A stretch of DNA of 64,000 nucleotides. Source: Dallia pectoralis (taxonomy: Eukaryota; Chordata; Actinopteri; Esociformes; Umbridae). The first letter of the stretch is position 1. Each line of letters begins with the position of its first letter. Shown in pieces: positions 1 to 12,584 of this stretch. Below the pieces are notes generated by a model. That model was not told the origin of the DNA. It made no database searches and saw only the letters and a program-made list of their open reading frames with translations. Made by a program: the position numbers and the translations under genes. The DNA is taken from contig CM055754.1 of NCBI GenBank assembly GCA_029465975.1, forward strand, positions 621,421-685,420, given 5' to 3'.

Positions 1-1250
1 TTGAATGTTCCACCACTTGGTTTCTGTGTGTCTCCACTCTTCCTTCAGTTCCTAGATCCCGTTGGGATTTCCAGATGGGGCACCTGTACCCAATCCTCCG
101 TGACCCCGTCACCAAGGTCCCTCTGGAACAATCTGTCAGGCTGACCTCACTGTGTTGCCCTGCCAACAGTCTGCAAGTTGTTGGATAAACTAGAGGAGAG
201 GTGGCTGTCGTCTCAGTTTCATCTAGTGTCCAACCCTTTATTCGTCACAATGTCTTCTTCAATGGGCTGCATTTCTGAGACTCTATACAACAGCTGGACC
301 TTCCCCTGTTCTCTCAGTTTTAATGTTCATTCCTCTTAACTGTCAGCTTTCACGTTTTATTCACCATCATTTCACCATTTAGACTTGAGGATACAATGGT
401 TACAGGCTCTGTGAAGAGACCGAATTACAAGCCCACATAAAATGGCAACATTTATGTCCTTGAGCCAAAGGGCCATTTGAGGCCTGATTAACTAACAGGA
501 AAATGTAGTCACATCACATTTCAAAGGCATTGCTTTCAATTTCCTGAACGCTCTAGTTTGGGGAATGTTTATGGATTTCCTTTGTGTTCAAAGTGGGGAC
601 GTATATTTTCTTATTCATGGTGTGAACATACATGATTGCTGGATCAGAGGGGTCTCTGGTGAAGTAAATAGTTATGCCGAGGAGTGGACTCGTGAAATTC
701 ACCATAAAATGGGCTTTACAGCTTCCTGTTTGAAAGTGACCTCTCTTCATGGACTGGCTGGGCTCACAGTGTTCAGTGTGTTATTTAATGCACGTTTAGA
801 CGGCAGCCCAGAGTAGAGATAGATGGAAACATATCCACATAACATATTCACATCCCATCAGGAGTTCTGTAGCATTCTGCAAAAACGCTGCCTCTGTTAG
901 GCACACACAAAATCTCTTTGATTTTAAAGCATGCACACTCCAAACAGCATGAGTTAGCACAGCCGATCTAAATGGATAAAAATAAAATCACCTAACTGGT
1001 CTCTTACTAAACCAGTGGTGCAGTAAACAAGCAGTCTTTATGTTCTATTCAGATATCCAGGTACACAAGTGTAACTACTGATGAATTGGATGGCTGTCCC
1101 TTGTGGTTTAAGGAGGCTCTATGTGGAATTACAGGGTTATAATGATGAGCTGGGACCTTGGGTTGGATTCAGTCCTAAACACAGAGGAGGAGTCATCAAG
1201 CTGTCCAGTCATCTCAGAACATTATCAGGCAGTGTGATAATCGAGCTGTA
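1..1250. other. Non-repetitive flank, no gene recognised
   Basis: AT-rich sequence with only short open frames on both strands (the longest is 83 codons at 565-816) and no recognisable domain, splice-flanked exon or transposon. I see nothing that supports a gene here. Confidence 0.5.
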
Positions 1251-1490
1251 GGATGACAGAGGCCATGGATGACAGAGGCCATGGATGACAGAGGCCATGG
1301 ATGACAGAGGCCCTGGATGACAGAGGCCCTGGATGACAGAGGCCCTGGATGACAGAGGCCATGGATAAGAGAGGCCCTGGATGACAGAGGCCCTGGATGA
1401 CAGAGGCCATGGATAAGAGAGGCCCTGGATGACAGAGGCCATGGATAAAAGAGGCCCTGGATGACAGAGGCCATGGATGACAGAGGCCCT
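1251..1490. repeat. 16-bp minisatellite, about 15 copies
   Basis: Tandem unit GATGACAGAGGCCATG with two main variants (GGCCATGG or GGCCCTGG) and occasional GATAAGAGAGG copies. The period is not divisible by three, yet all three minus-strand frames stay open because the unit has no stop on that strand. This explains three overlapping, mutually frame-shifted open frames. Not a protein gene. Confidence 0.95.
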
Positions 1491-1646
1491 TCACTCCTGT
1501 CAGCACCACTGCAGGGTCAACTCTCCTCTGCTTTAAAAGGATATCATTATCCCCCATTTGTCATCCAGGACCTGCCCCTGTGGTACCCTGTACCCTCTCA
1601 TCTATCCCCCTATCAAGTGAAGAGTGCCTGGGACCCGATCTGACCC

Positions 1647-1916
1647 CAGGGCTGGAGTGTGGGACTCACCCTGAAGGGCACTAAAGAGGTCCAGGGCTGG
1701 AGTGTGGGACTCACCCTGAAGGGCACTAAAGAGGCTCAGGGCTGGAGTGTGGGACTCACCCTGAAGGGCACTAAAGAGGCTCAGGGCTGGAGTGTGGGAC
1801 TCACCCTGAAGGGCACTAAAGAGGCTCAGGGCTGGAGTGTGGGACTCACCCTGAAGGGCACTAGAGAGGCTCAGGGCTGGAGTGTGGGACTCACCCTGAA
1901 GGGCACTAGAGAGGCT
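1647..1916. repeat. 45-bp minisatellite, 6 copies
   Basis: Six almost identical 45-bp units that start CAGGGCTGGAGTGTGGGACT and end GGCACTAAAGAGGCT. The last two copies carry ACTAGAG instead of ACTAAAG and the first has GAGGTC. The period is 15 codons, so both strands read as 15-residue repeats. Nothing outside the array suggests a gene. Confidence 0.95.
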
Positions 1917-2315
1917 CCCCAACCAGGTAAGCTGAAACCTCTCACATATTAATGAGGTATGTGAAGAGAACCAATGATTCCAGAACACAAAGGAATGACG
2001 ACAGGAGGGTGAAGAACTATTATCAAGCAAAAGCATCCAGAAAATAAATCAAATTAAAGAGAGTGTTTCCCTGTCTGTACCTGTGGAAATGTAAAGCTGA
2101 GGTAAAGATGGTTGGATTTGAATTCATAGTCCTGATTATAGAAAGAATATATCAAATATTTCTGCTCATATTTGAATTCATCTGGCTTTGTTTTGTTTTC
2201 TGGTAGCAAATCATGCATTATCTCACTGCCAATAAATATATGTACCCAGTGAATAGTCAAATATAATGTCATGGTTAAAACTTGGAATTACCATCTGCTA
2301 CTGTGGAGAATAGTG
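1917..2315. other. Single-copy stretch, nothing recognised
   Basis: AT-rich, with only short frames and no repeat, RNA or transposon signature that I can identify. Confidence 0.4.
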
Positions 2316-3280
<965 letters not shown>

Positions 3281-3310
3281 GGTCTCAACCGGTCTCAACC
3301 GGTCTCAACC
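3281..3310. repeat. 10-bp tandem repeat, 3 copies
   Basis: Three perfect copies of GGTCTCAACC. It sits about 65 bp from a second, unrelated 10-bp array. Confidence 0.9.
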
Positions 3311-3375
3311 TTGGGTATGTGCACTTGCTTGGGCTTTTTGTTTGCTTGTGAGGTTGTGTAAAATGTAAAAGCAAA

Positions 3376-3443
3376 CCAGGATGAACCAGGATGAACCAGG
3401 ATGAACCAGGATGAACCAGGATGAACCAGGATGAACCAGGATG
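3376..3443. repeat. 10-bp minisatellite, about 7 copies
   Basis: Perfect copies of CCAGGATGAA ending in a partial unit CCAGGATG. Open frames on the minus strand (Ser-Trp-Phe/Val-His-Pro repeats) come from this array. Confidence 0.95.
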
Positions 3444-5389
3444 CCAGGTGTATCTCTCCCGGCACAGCAAAGCCTTCTCCCTGAGGTAACAAACGACTGA
3501 CTCTCTAACCATTTTGTGATTTAAGAAGTCAGCAGTCACATACATTGTTTTTCATAGTGCCTGGATTCAGGAGCAGGGAGTAATTCTTTGCCTGGTTCCC
3601 CCACAAGCTGCAGGGCTGCATCAGACACATAACCTAGCATATAGCTGTCTGTTTTCCCTCTCACATTCACACGCACACTGACTAACACATACAGGTAAAG
3701 TTTCTATTTTCCAAGCCCTGGCCATCAGACAAACCAGATGTGACAGAATCCACACCAAGTGGGATACGATCGTAAAAATGCAAGGCACTCTGCTCATTTT
3801 CAACTAAATGGACAAAATGGTGTCAGCATGTTACTGCCAGACCCTCAGGATTCAAAATACTGGCAGCAATATAAAGTCAAGCAGTGGAACGACGCTTTTA
3901 TACCAATTCTGTGTTCACAGAACAACCCTAAACATAGACAGATGTGCACAATTTGCTGTGAATACGTTTATACATACATAATACATACATACATAATACA
4001 TTACCCAACACTTATTTCCAAATCTACTTGCATTCGTGTGCGAATACATTTTACACAAACGGCCGAGTGTGGACAAACCCAGAAGCCTTATTGAGACACT
4101 GTGCATGTTCTCCCAATATCGGACAGGTTGACGGGTTCTTCATGTTCTTTCTATAGCCACACCGTTCTGCAGTAATGAAGACATGAGAAAGAGGCTGTAT
4201 ATAGTTCAGTCGCACCCCAAACCAGTTAATTTTCCTCCTGCCTCTAAAACCACACCTGCTCCCTCTGGCTGTAAACTGCCTCCCCATTTCTCCACTTCTA
4301 TTCTCCCAGTTCTAGAGGTGTTGATAGGCCTGTCCCGAGACACTTGAATATACCGCTGGGCTAGCCCGAGCTCTTACAAGTTGTATTGTATTTCATTGTT
4401 TCCTGGGCCTGTCTTTGAGATTAGCCCCTCAGGCCAGTAGCCAAATTATCTATAAACCCTCTTTCACCCTGTAGCTTGTGTGGCTGTAAATCTGTACATT
4501 TGCTGTCAGGTTGTTCAATCATCAGGGTCTGTTGTTGACCCTGGGGATCGACAGGGGGTCAGTGACAGGGCGACACAGGCACTGACATGAGGGAACGAGG
4601 AAAGCTGGAATAATGATGGCGTGAGATTAGATTGGCCCAAAAGGTGTCTGCTTGCAAACTAGATAATAGGGCGCACTTTAAAAAAACGAATGAGCCTCTG
4701 AAATACTTTGGGATTCTGGACACCACTAAACATCTGCATCTAGATGATCCCATATGAAGTGGTGAGGTCGAACCCCAAACCAAATAATCCTCATCTACAG
4801 CCACACACATGTTTAACCAACAATATTAAACTGTATGCACTCACATGTTGTAAGCTGCTCTGAATAAATATGTCTGCTAGATCTGGATTTTCTAAAGCGC
4901 TGTACTGTCTGTAACCTCTTGATATGGTTCCCTTTGGCAGTGCTGACAAACTCTCTGTCTCTCTGAGCACTGTCTTTCTTTTTAGAAATACGATGTGAAG
5001 GTAATGGCCAGGGGCCACAGTAAACCCCAGGGGGCACAGAAAACCCCAGGGGCGGCCTTTACAGAAGGCCACACAATTATCTGCTGTCTAAAAGCTGCCA
5101 GCCCCTCTCACACATTCAGTTTGTGTGAGACACTGTGAGTATCCCTGTTGGGTGTGAATCTGGTATCTCCTCTGTACCACAGAACCTAGAAGACACTGTC
5201 TAGTGAGGTAATGTGTGTAGTTATTGTAGAGTAAATATATACACAAATGTATGTTGGCTTATTTATTTTCATTTATATTTTTGTTGGAATATTGTGAATA
5301 AAGGTACTATTTTTTGATTGAATGCTCTATAGCGTGTCATCCTGGTCATTGAACAGATGAACTTTAACTAGACTGTTTATTACAATGAG
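3444..5389. other. Single-copy stretch without a recognisable gene
   Basis: About 1.9 kb with open frames up to 111 codons (3759-4094, plus strand) but no domain, low-complexity coding bias or convincing splice pattern. A few ATAC/ATACAT microrepeats occur at about 3967-4000. Around 5020-5055 there is a small duplication of AAACCCCAGGGG. Nothing else seen. Confidence 0.4.
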
Positions 5390-5437
5390 ATGGTACTGGT
5401 CCTGGTCCTGGTACTGGTACTGGTACTGGTGCTGGTG
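5390..5437. repeat. 6-bp tandem repeat (CTGGTA/CTGGTC)
   Basis: About eight degenerate copies of a CTGGTN hexamer. Confidence 0.85.
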
Positions 5438-5546
5438 TGTTATATTGGACGAATGCACTGGTTTTCTAATGTGCAAGTGTCAGCTCATACAGGGTGAAGA
5501 AAAGCTATGGAATCGTTTAACAGCCTCCAACCATCTGTCTTCACTT

Positions 5547-5690
5547 GATTGAGTGGCACCTGCTTGTCCAATAGAACCTGTTAAATTTGGCTTCAGACAC
5601 TTGGCAACTACACCTGAATGCCAATCAGGTTAACATGCTATTGCTAATCCTTTTGACCTCATCTCTTAGACAAGCAGGCACCACTCAATC
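5547..5690. repeat. Imperfect 22-bp inverted repeat with 100-bp loop
   Basis: The left arm at 5547-5568 reads GATTGAGTGG..CCTGCTTGTC. The right arm at 5669-5690 is its reverse complement apart from a two-base difference in the middle (CA versus TG). The intervening 100 bp has no coding signature. This could be a decayed hairpin or foldback element, or a chance relic. No flanking target duplication was identified. Confidence 0.6.
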
Positions 5691-5886
5691 ACGATATGTC
5701 TCTTCTTCTCTGGATTCTGACCTGGCCTCCACACTCCTTGTTCTGGCTTCATGCCATTCTTACCTGACCGTTCTGGCATTTTCCTTTCTCCAGGTTTGAC
5801 CTCTTCAGAATCTTAACCCTCTGTGGGCAGTTCGTTCTCGCCTGGCAGCTGTGAACTGCTGATACGACAATCATGCCACAATACGG

Positions 5887-5911
5887 TATATATATATATA
5901 TATATATATAT
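5887..5911. repeat. (TA)n microsatellite
   Basis: Perfect TA dinucleotide run in the middle of AT-rich DNA. Confidence 0.95.
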
Positions 5912-6081
5912 TGATTTGAAGTTAATTTATGACTTTTTCTAGGCTGGTAACAGTGGGGTATAAATATGATGTGACACATCCCAACCTTCCTTAATCATTT
6001 ATCAACATATGTAATGTAAGAAAACACAATGAAACGCGATAAATGCTGCCGGGAATGGCTTAAGAAAAATTATTGTGACAC

Positions 6082-6163
6082 GAGGAAGTGTAGACGAGGA
6101 AGTGTAGACAGGGAAGTGTAGACAGGGAAGTGTAGATGAGGAAGTGTAGACGAGGAAGTGTAG
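6082..6163. repeat. 14-bp minisatellite, about 6 copies
   Basis: Unit GAGGAAGTGTAGAC with a GGGAAGTG variant in copies 3 and 4. Confidence 0.95.
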
Positions 6164-6714
6164 TGACACAGATGACTGAGAGGAAATCATCCTGCAAAAG
6201 GCTCACGAACTCTCTGGCTGCTTGTCCATTGATGAGACAGTTATTATGACAGTGTGTGATAAATCTACTCAAATTGGATTTGATATATCAGGTCATTAAA
6301 CAGGCGTTATGGACTGCTGTTAAATTTCATGATGAGTGGAAATGATGTTTAGGAATAAGACATTAGGATAGAAAATGCTTTGATAAGGATATTAGGGCTC
6401 TGTCTTTAAGCCCATATCACTTTCTGAAATGTACACTTGTTCATGCCTTTGTTCACTCCGTTTCAACTTACGCCTCCCTGCTTCCCTTGATCTCTGAAGC
6501 AGGTGGCTTCACCCTGTTAACTGGTATAATGCAGTCCTTCTGATTGAATGTACTGAGATTACTTTCAAAGCTACTAGAGGCGATTTATTTTCTTTCCCTG
6601 GTAGCTGTCACAGTATTCACCTTATCGTTCTTGAATCTTAACTGCGACCAGGAACCTTATTGTGAACATGATTGAGGCAGGTTGGTCTGATAAGTGTAGC
6701 GTTATTAAGTAATA
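6164..6714. other. Single-copy stretch, nothing recognised
   Basis: AT-rich DNA with no open frame of note on either strand and no identified element. Confidence 0.4.
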
Positions 6715-7199
6715 AAGACACACACTCTATAAAGGATTACATCTAAATATGTTTCTGTCTTACACAACACACTCATATAAAGGATTACATCTAAATACGT
6801 TTCTGTCTTACACAACACACTCTATAAAGGATTACATCTAAATATGTTTCTGTCTTACACAACACACTCATATAAAGGATTACATCTAAATATGTTTCTG
6901 TCTTACACAACACACTCTATAAAGGATTACATCTAAATATGTTTCTGTCTTACACAACACACTCATATAAAGGATTACATCTAAATATGTTTCTGTCTTA
7001 CACAACACACTCTATAAAGGATTACATCTAAATATGTTTCTGTCTTACACAACACACTCATATAAAGGATTACATCTAAATACGTTTCTGTCTTACACAA
7101 CACACTCTATAAAGGATTACATCTAAATATGTTTCTGTCTTACACAACACACTCTATAAAGGATTACATCTAAATACGTTTCTGTCTTACACAACACAA
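6715..7199. repeat. 47/48-bp minisatellite with dimeric (95-bp) structure, about 10 copies
   Basis: Units contain AAAGGATTACATCTAAATA then GTTTCTGTCTTACACAACAC. Two unit types alternate: one has ACTCTATAAAGG (47 bp) and the other ACTCATATAAAGG (48 bp). The array is therefore mostly a 95-bp dimer repeated about five times, ending with two 47-bp copies side by side. A C/T variant (AATACG/AATATG) also recurs. Confidence 0.95.
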
Positions 7200-7798
7200 C
7201 ACCACAGGACACTTTCAGATATCAGAGTCGAGGCCTCAGCTGGTCGGCGTTCTTGGGACAAACAGGAAGTCCAGCAGGCATTGTGGAGGTGATCGCCACC
7301 TGGCAAATATCACTAGCCTGTCAAGTGATGGAAAGTAGAGGAAGACGTGTTTACGTTAAAGGAGATATAATTGTGTTTGATTGAAGGATGAAAAGGTATT
7401 ACAGAGCTAATTGTGTTTACATGTGAGAGGCCGATTCTGTGTAAGCCAAAGCATTATTATTGTACCTCAATACCACATATTTAGTTAATCATTCCTTAAA
7501 TTGCTTGTTTTCCTTCCTGGTAATTACAACTCTGCTGACATGACGAGGAAGGCAAATGCATTCAAATAGAATTCAGAAATCAACCAAACTAATTAGAACA
7601 GAAGTGGAGTAAGACCAGACAGGCATTTCTTTCCTTCCCTAATTTCCCTGGTGAAGCCGGTCAATAAACAATCTGCATTTAGAGCATCAATATTTCATGC
7701 TAAAGGTTTCTTCTCAGGTCTTATTCAGGCTGGTTTTGATGTTTACCCTTTAAAATGTGCCACAGACAATATTCACAGGGTCCCCAGATATCTTCCTG
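7200..7798. other. Single-copy stretch, nothing recognised
   Basis: No frame over 60 codons except those running into the neighbouring (TG)n tract. No element recognised. Confidence 0.4.
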
Positions 7799-8018
<220 letters not shown>

Positions 8019-8279
8019 CTCAGGCATCTGAGAGACATCGGACTCTAAGCCTTTCCAATACCTCAAAAAACCTCCTGCTCCACCAAATTGCTCACAGCCG
8101 TCTTAACAGTGGGGAGGGGAAGAACTATGGGGGTGAATTTATAACGACCAAAACAAATGAGCCAACATCAGCACACAATTAAAGGGAAGTCATGGCTATG
8201 TGTCGTTTTTAAATGAGCAACATGATGGCCTCTTTACCCCTGGCCGGGGGAAAACCCTGCCCCAGGAGATGCCTCATTA

Positions 8280-8516
8280 GGACTGGGGAGGGGAGGGAGG
8301 GCCAGGGAGAGGAGGGAGGGCCAGGGAGGGGAGGGAGGGCCAGGGAGAGGAGGGAGGGCCAGGGAGAGGAGGGAGGGCCAGGGAGGGGAGGGAGGGCCAG
8401 GGAGAGGAGGGAGGGCCAGGGAGAGGAGGGAGGGCCAGGGAGAGGAGGGAGGGCCAGGGAGAGGAGGGAGGGCCAGGGAGGGGAGGGAGGGCCAGGGAGA
8501 GGAGGGAGGGGAGGGT
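8280..8516. repeat. 19-bp G-rich minisatellite, about 12 copies
   Basis: Unit CCAGGGAGAGGAGGGAGGG, with a GGGAGGGGAGGGAGGG variant. The plus strand carries closely spaced runs of three or more G (GGGAGGGAGGGCCAGGG), matching the simple G-quadruplex pattern repeatedly. Open frames on both strands are repeat artefacts. Confidence 0.95.
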
Positions 8517-10051
8517 AGCCTCTTATAGTCAAAATGTTCAGAGAGGAGATGGGAGGCTCCTGACAATCAAAATGTGAAAGGACAGAAGGCTGAACCTGTT
8601 TCATATAAAGGACTTTAGCTCATGATCTGATGTAGTGGAGACTGTGTACACACAAAGGACAGCTGCTACTGTGGAGACACAGCTTATTTTATTCTCCTGT
8701 ATTCATCAGTTATTATTATTCGGTAGTTTTTGATGTTTTTTGAGCAAACAGATATTTACAGAATAAAATCATACATTGTTTTTGGAATATAGAGTGAGGC
8801 AAACCTGGGGCATTGTTTATTTCTGGCTACCTACACTTTACGTGGTAATCTTCTGAATGAAACCCACATGTACAGGACAGTAAACTGCAACGGGAGAAGC
8901 TGAACCAACCGGCAGAACAAGGCACATTAACATTTAAATGAAATGTTCTACCTTGAGATAATATTATCTCAAGTTAAATTATGAATTATTGCAATACCAA
9001 GGTCCTGGCTCAATGAAATGATCTCGTTTTCTCTATAAGCACATAGTAAAATCCTCCACCAATTATGCCTAATGACTACTAATGCTAAACTGCCATTGAC
9101 TGATTCCTCCTAAACACAGATGCAGGCAGGATGTATGTGATTACCTGCTCTGTGGTGAATATGTGTGATGATATTATATTAGGGGACATGGGATGAATGC
9201 ATTTATATATTAAGTATCAGATGTGACCAGAAGCTACTGGTTATATGAGTATGGCCCTGGTTTTGCTGGACTGTATTTACCCAATATATTTATCGCTGGA
9301 ATCATGGAATGGCCAGATCATGTTCGATCTGACATTATGACAGTGAAATCAGAGCAATCTGATTGAACCAACCACAAATGCTTTCCACAGTGCCTCCTTT
9401 GTTCAGTCAGCAGACATGGAAGCTTTTAGTCTGGTAAACGGATGATGCTTTGGGATGAGGTGACATGGAGGATCTAAAGGAGCTGGAACAGCGCCACCAG
9501 ATGGTTAGGGGCAGAAGTGTTTGACTCTGTGTCGTTACCCATCTCTCATCTTCCTTAATGATCCATGTTGTGAACATGTTTAACTCTGTCCTGGTCTCAG
9601 CAAATATGGTGGGACACTGCAGAACATGTTTAAAGAAGAAAAGGTGTCTGGATTCTGGCCAGTCTTTAAGTTAAGGTATCTCAAAGTGTTTTAGTAATAA
9701 TGACTAGACTGGGATTCAGGACTCATATGACTCAGGTTTAACTTGTCATGGCAAACAATTTCTCTTTGAGAAACTTTCTCTGTAATATTGACCTCTATGA
9801 TTTGGTTTGGCTCTTGATCAAAACACTTAAACACAGACAGTTTTTAGATTCTCCTGTTGAATGATCCAGTTTGGTTCTATTCACAAATTAGCATATGGTG
9901 TATTTGGTTTGGAACAAAGACAGTTCAAGACAAACAAGCCCACAGAGCTTTAATTTGGAATCAAGGAAGCATTTCTAATCTGATTAACAAAAAGTACATT
10001 TATTTATTTTCTCTCCTAATTAATATTCAGAATGTAATTAACACCAAAAAA
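8517..10051. other. Single-copy AT-rich stretch, no gene recognised
   Basis: About 1.5 kb with no open frame of note until the frame that enters the next array (9857). It contains one perfect 22-bp palindrome (8952-8973, listed separately). No transposon or exon recognised. Confidence 0.45.
8952..8973. repeat. Perfect 22-bp palindrome
   Basis: The arm CTTGAGATAAT is followed directly by its exact reverse complement, with no spacer. It sits in AT-rich unique DNA and could extrude a cruciform or bind a dimeric protein. Function unknown. Confidence 0.85.
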
Positions 10052-10052
10052 C

Positions 10053-10373
10053 CATGGATTCTGCACAGGTTGTCACACCATGGATTCTGCACAGGTTCAC
10101 ACACCATGGATTCTGCACAGGTTCACACACCATGGATTCTGCACAGGTTCACACACCATGGATTCTGCACAGGTTCACACACCATGGATTCTGCACAGGT
10201 TCACACACCATGGATTCTGCACAGGTTCACACACCATGGATTCTGCACAGGTTCACACACCATGGATTCTGCACAGGTTCACACACCATGGATTCTGCAC
10301 AGGTTCACACACCATGGATTCTGCACAGGTTCACACACCATGGATTCTGCACAGGTTCACACACCATGGACAA
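10053..10373. repeat. 26-bp minisatellite, about 12 copies
   Basis: Near-identical units CATGGATTCTGCACAGGTTC plus ACACAC; the first copy differs slightly (GTTGTCACAC). The period is not a multiple of three, so each plus-strand frame cycles through the same residues. This produces three overlapping open frames with the same peptide in different phase. Confidence 0.97.
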
Positions 10374-10773
10374 TTTACTGTGAAGGTTTTAGAAGTGACA
10401 AGGTCAGTGTTTCAGAGCTCCGTCCTGCAATTGGTTAATTGAAGCATTATGATTTAAACCAATGCTGGTTAGCCTTGTTTCTTACATTATCAATGTCTAA
10501 GAACATTTCATATATGAGTGTGTCTCTCATTACGCTGTTTACACTACAACACAGCATGTCCTGACAATATGGGAGGTGTCCTGCTACATGGATATTATTT
10601 TGGCTCAGACTACTGCCTCAGTCACCATGAATCACAGATTAATTCCATTTGCTAATCATTTAATGAACATGTGGCTATTCTAAACCTACTTACTGTTTGT
10701 TTCATTCTTCCGGTGCCAATTTCCTCCTCTCTTTACAGGCCACTGTGTTATGTGGGCTAATTCATTACAGATG
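10374..10773. other. Single-copy stretch, nothing recognised
   Basis: AT-rich, no frames of note, no element identified. Confidence 0.4.
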
Positions 10774-10858
10774 GGCCTGGCAGGGGATGAGGCCTGGCCA
10801 GGGATGAGGCCTGGGCGGGGATGAGGCCTGGCAGGGGATGAGGCCTGGCAGGGGATGA
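10774..10858. repeat. 17-bp minisatellite, 5 copies
   Basis: Unit GGCCTGGCAGGGGATGA; copies 2 and 3 carry GGCCAGGG and GGGCGGGG variants. Confidence 0.93.
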
Positions 10859-11650
10859 GAACGCTTGTCTGATTGTAACATCTTTATACAGGAACAGGAT
10901 AAGGAACAATATGACTGGCTCACATGGTTGATCTCTGGTGCTGTAACTGACAAGCCTAACGTATTGTGGTAGAATTTCAGTTTGTTTACATCATTTGTTC
11001 ATATTCTATATCACCTGTAATTTCAGATTTAAGTATAAATTCTTTAACTTCATGTATGTGTGTTTCAAGCAGCAAATGGCTTGGGCATGTAACTAATGGA
11101 TGAGTAGGCATGTTGTGATAGATTCTCAATCGCTCTCTGTTAAGAATCAAGATTAACTGATTGGAACAATGGGATTGTTTGACAACAGGAGTAGAACAGA
11201 GACTCTCCACTGAGGTACTCATGGATAATCACTGATGTAATCACTATGTCACATGTGTTCTAACCTGAGGGAGTGGGAGGTGATTAGACATGTGACAGAA
11301 GAGAGGGTCATAGGTCATTTATTCTGTCCAGGTGGAGCCTCAGCTGGTTCTATAAAGACTGAGAGCCCACTGAATTCAGGGCTTGTCATTTTCCTGCTAG
11401 CGCTGGTAGAAACTTGAGGGGTGCTAGAATTTATAAAGTTGTGATAAATTCTTTATTTTTTGATTAAACCTAAAAGTTATTCCGTTCGACTCCGAAGTAT
11501 TCTTCCACTCGATTTTCTACGATAGTATTATGTCATGCTGTAGGTGTTAGAGCTGTCCTTCATAACGACAAGATTTCCACAAATCCCCACTTTCTCACCA
11601 CATCACAACTCATTTCCATTTAGACCTCTGCTCTGTGTTCATATGGCTGA
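10859..11650. other. Single-copy stretch; possible LTR-like tail near 11340-11520
   Basis: Mostly featureless. At about 11351 a TATAAAG box is followed by GC-richer sequence, then TTCTTTATTTTTTGATTAAAC and CGACTCCGAAG. This layout recalls the TATA/R/U5 part of an LTR, but I find no matching second copy, no target duplication and no clear TG..CA ends. A solo-LTR call is not supported. Confidence 0.3.
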
Positions 11651-12584
11651 CAGTGTTCACTGATAGTGTTCACTGATAGTGTTCACTGATAGTGTTAACT
11701 AATAGTGTTTACTGATAGTGTTCACTGATAGTGTTCACTGATAGTGTTCACTGATAGTGTTCACTGATAGTGTTAACTAATAGTGTTTACTGATAGTGTT
11801 AACTAATAGTGTTAACTAATAGTGTTTACTGATAGTGTTAACTAATAGTGTTTACTGATAGTGTTAACTAATAGTGTTTACTGATAGTGTTAACTAATAG
11901 TGTTAACTAATAGTGTTTACTGATAGTGTTAACTAATAGTGTTTACTGATAGTGTTAACTAATAGTGTTTACTGATAGTGTTAACTAATAGTGTTTACTG
12001 ATAGTGTTAACTAATAGTGTTAACTAATAGTGTTTACTGATAGTGTTCACTGATAGTGTTTACTGATAGTGTTAACTAATAGTGTTTACTGATAGTGTTA
12101 ACTAATAGTGTTAACTAATAGTGTTTACTGATAGTGTTAACTAATAGTGTTTACTGATAGTGTTAACTAATAGTGTTTACTGATAGTGTTAACTAATAGT
12201 GTTAACTAATAGTGTTTACTGATAGTGTTAACTAATAGTGTTTACTGATAGTGTTAACTAATAGTGTTTACTGATAGTGTTAACTAATAGTGTTTACTGA
12301 TAGTGTTAACTAATAGTGTTAACTAATAGTGTTTACTGATAGTGTTCACTGATAGTGTTTACTGATAGTGTTAACTAATAGTGTTTACTGATAGTGTTAA
12401 CTAATAGTGTTAACTAATAGTGTTTACTGATAGTGTTAACTAATAGTGTTTACTGATAGTGTTAACTAATAGTGTTAACGAATAGTGTTCACTGATAGTG
12501 TTAACTAATAGTGTTTACTGATAGTGTTAACTAATAGTGTTAACTAATAGTGTTCACTGATAGTGTTCACTAATAGTGTTCACA
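11651..12584. repeat. 13-bp minisatellite with higher-order patterns, about 72 copies
   Basis: The basic unit is a 13-mer of the type TAGTGTTCACTGA. Three main versions occur: TTCACTGA, TTTACTGA and TTAACTAA. They are arranged non-randomly: TTAACTAA and TTTACTGA usually alternate as 26-bp dimers, with doubled TTAACTAA copies at fairly regular intervals. The TTCACTGA type concentrates at the two ends. The interior therefore looks homogenised and the edges ancestral. Confidence 0.95.

Noticed and set aside
3759..4287. Small protein genes from 60-111-codon frames
   Set aside because: No recognisable similarity, AT-rich DNA and overlapping antisense frames; chance level.
11340..11530. Solo LTR
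   Set aside because: TATA box and an AATAAA-poor tail only; no TG..CA ends, target duplication or second copy in the window.
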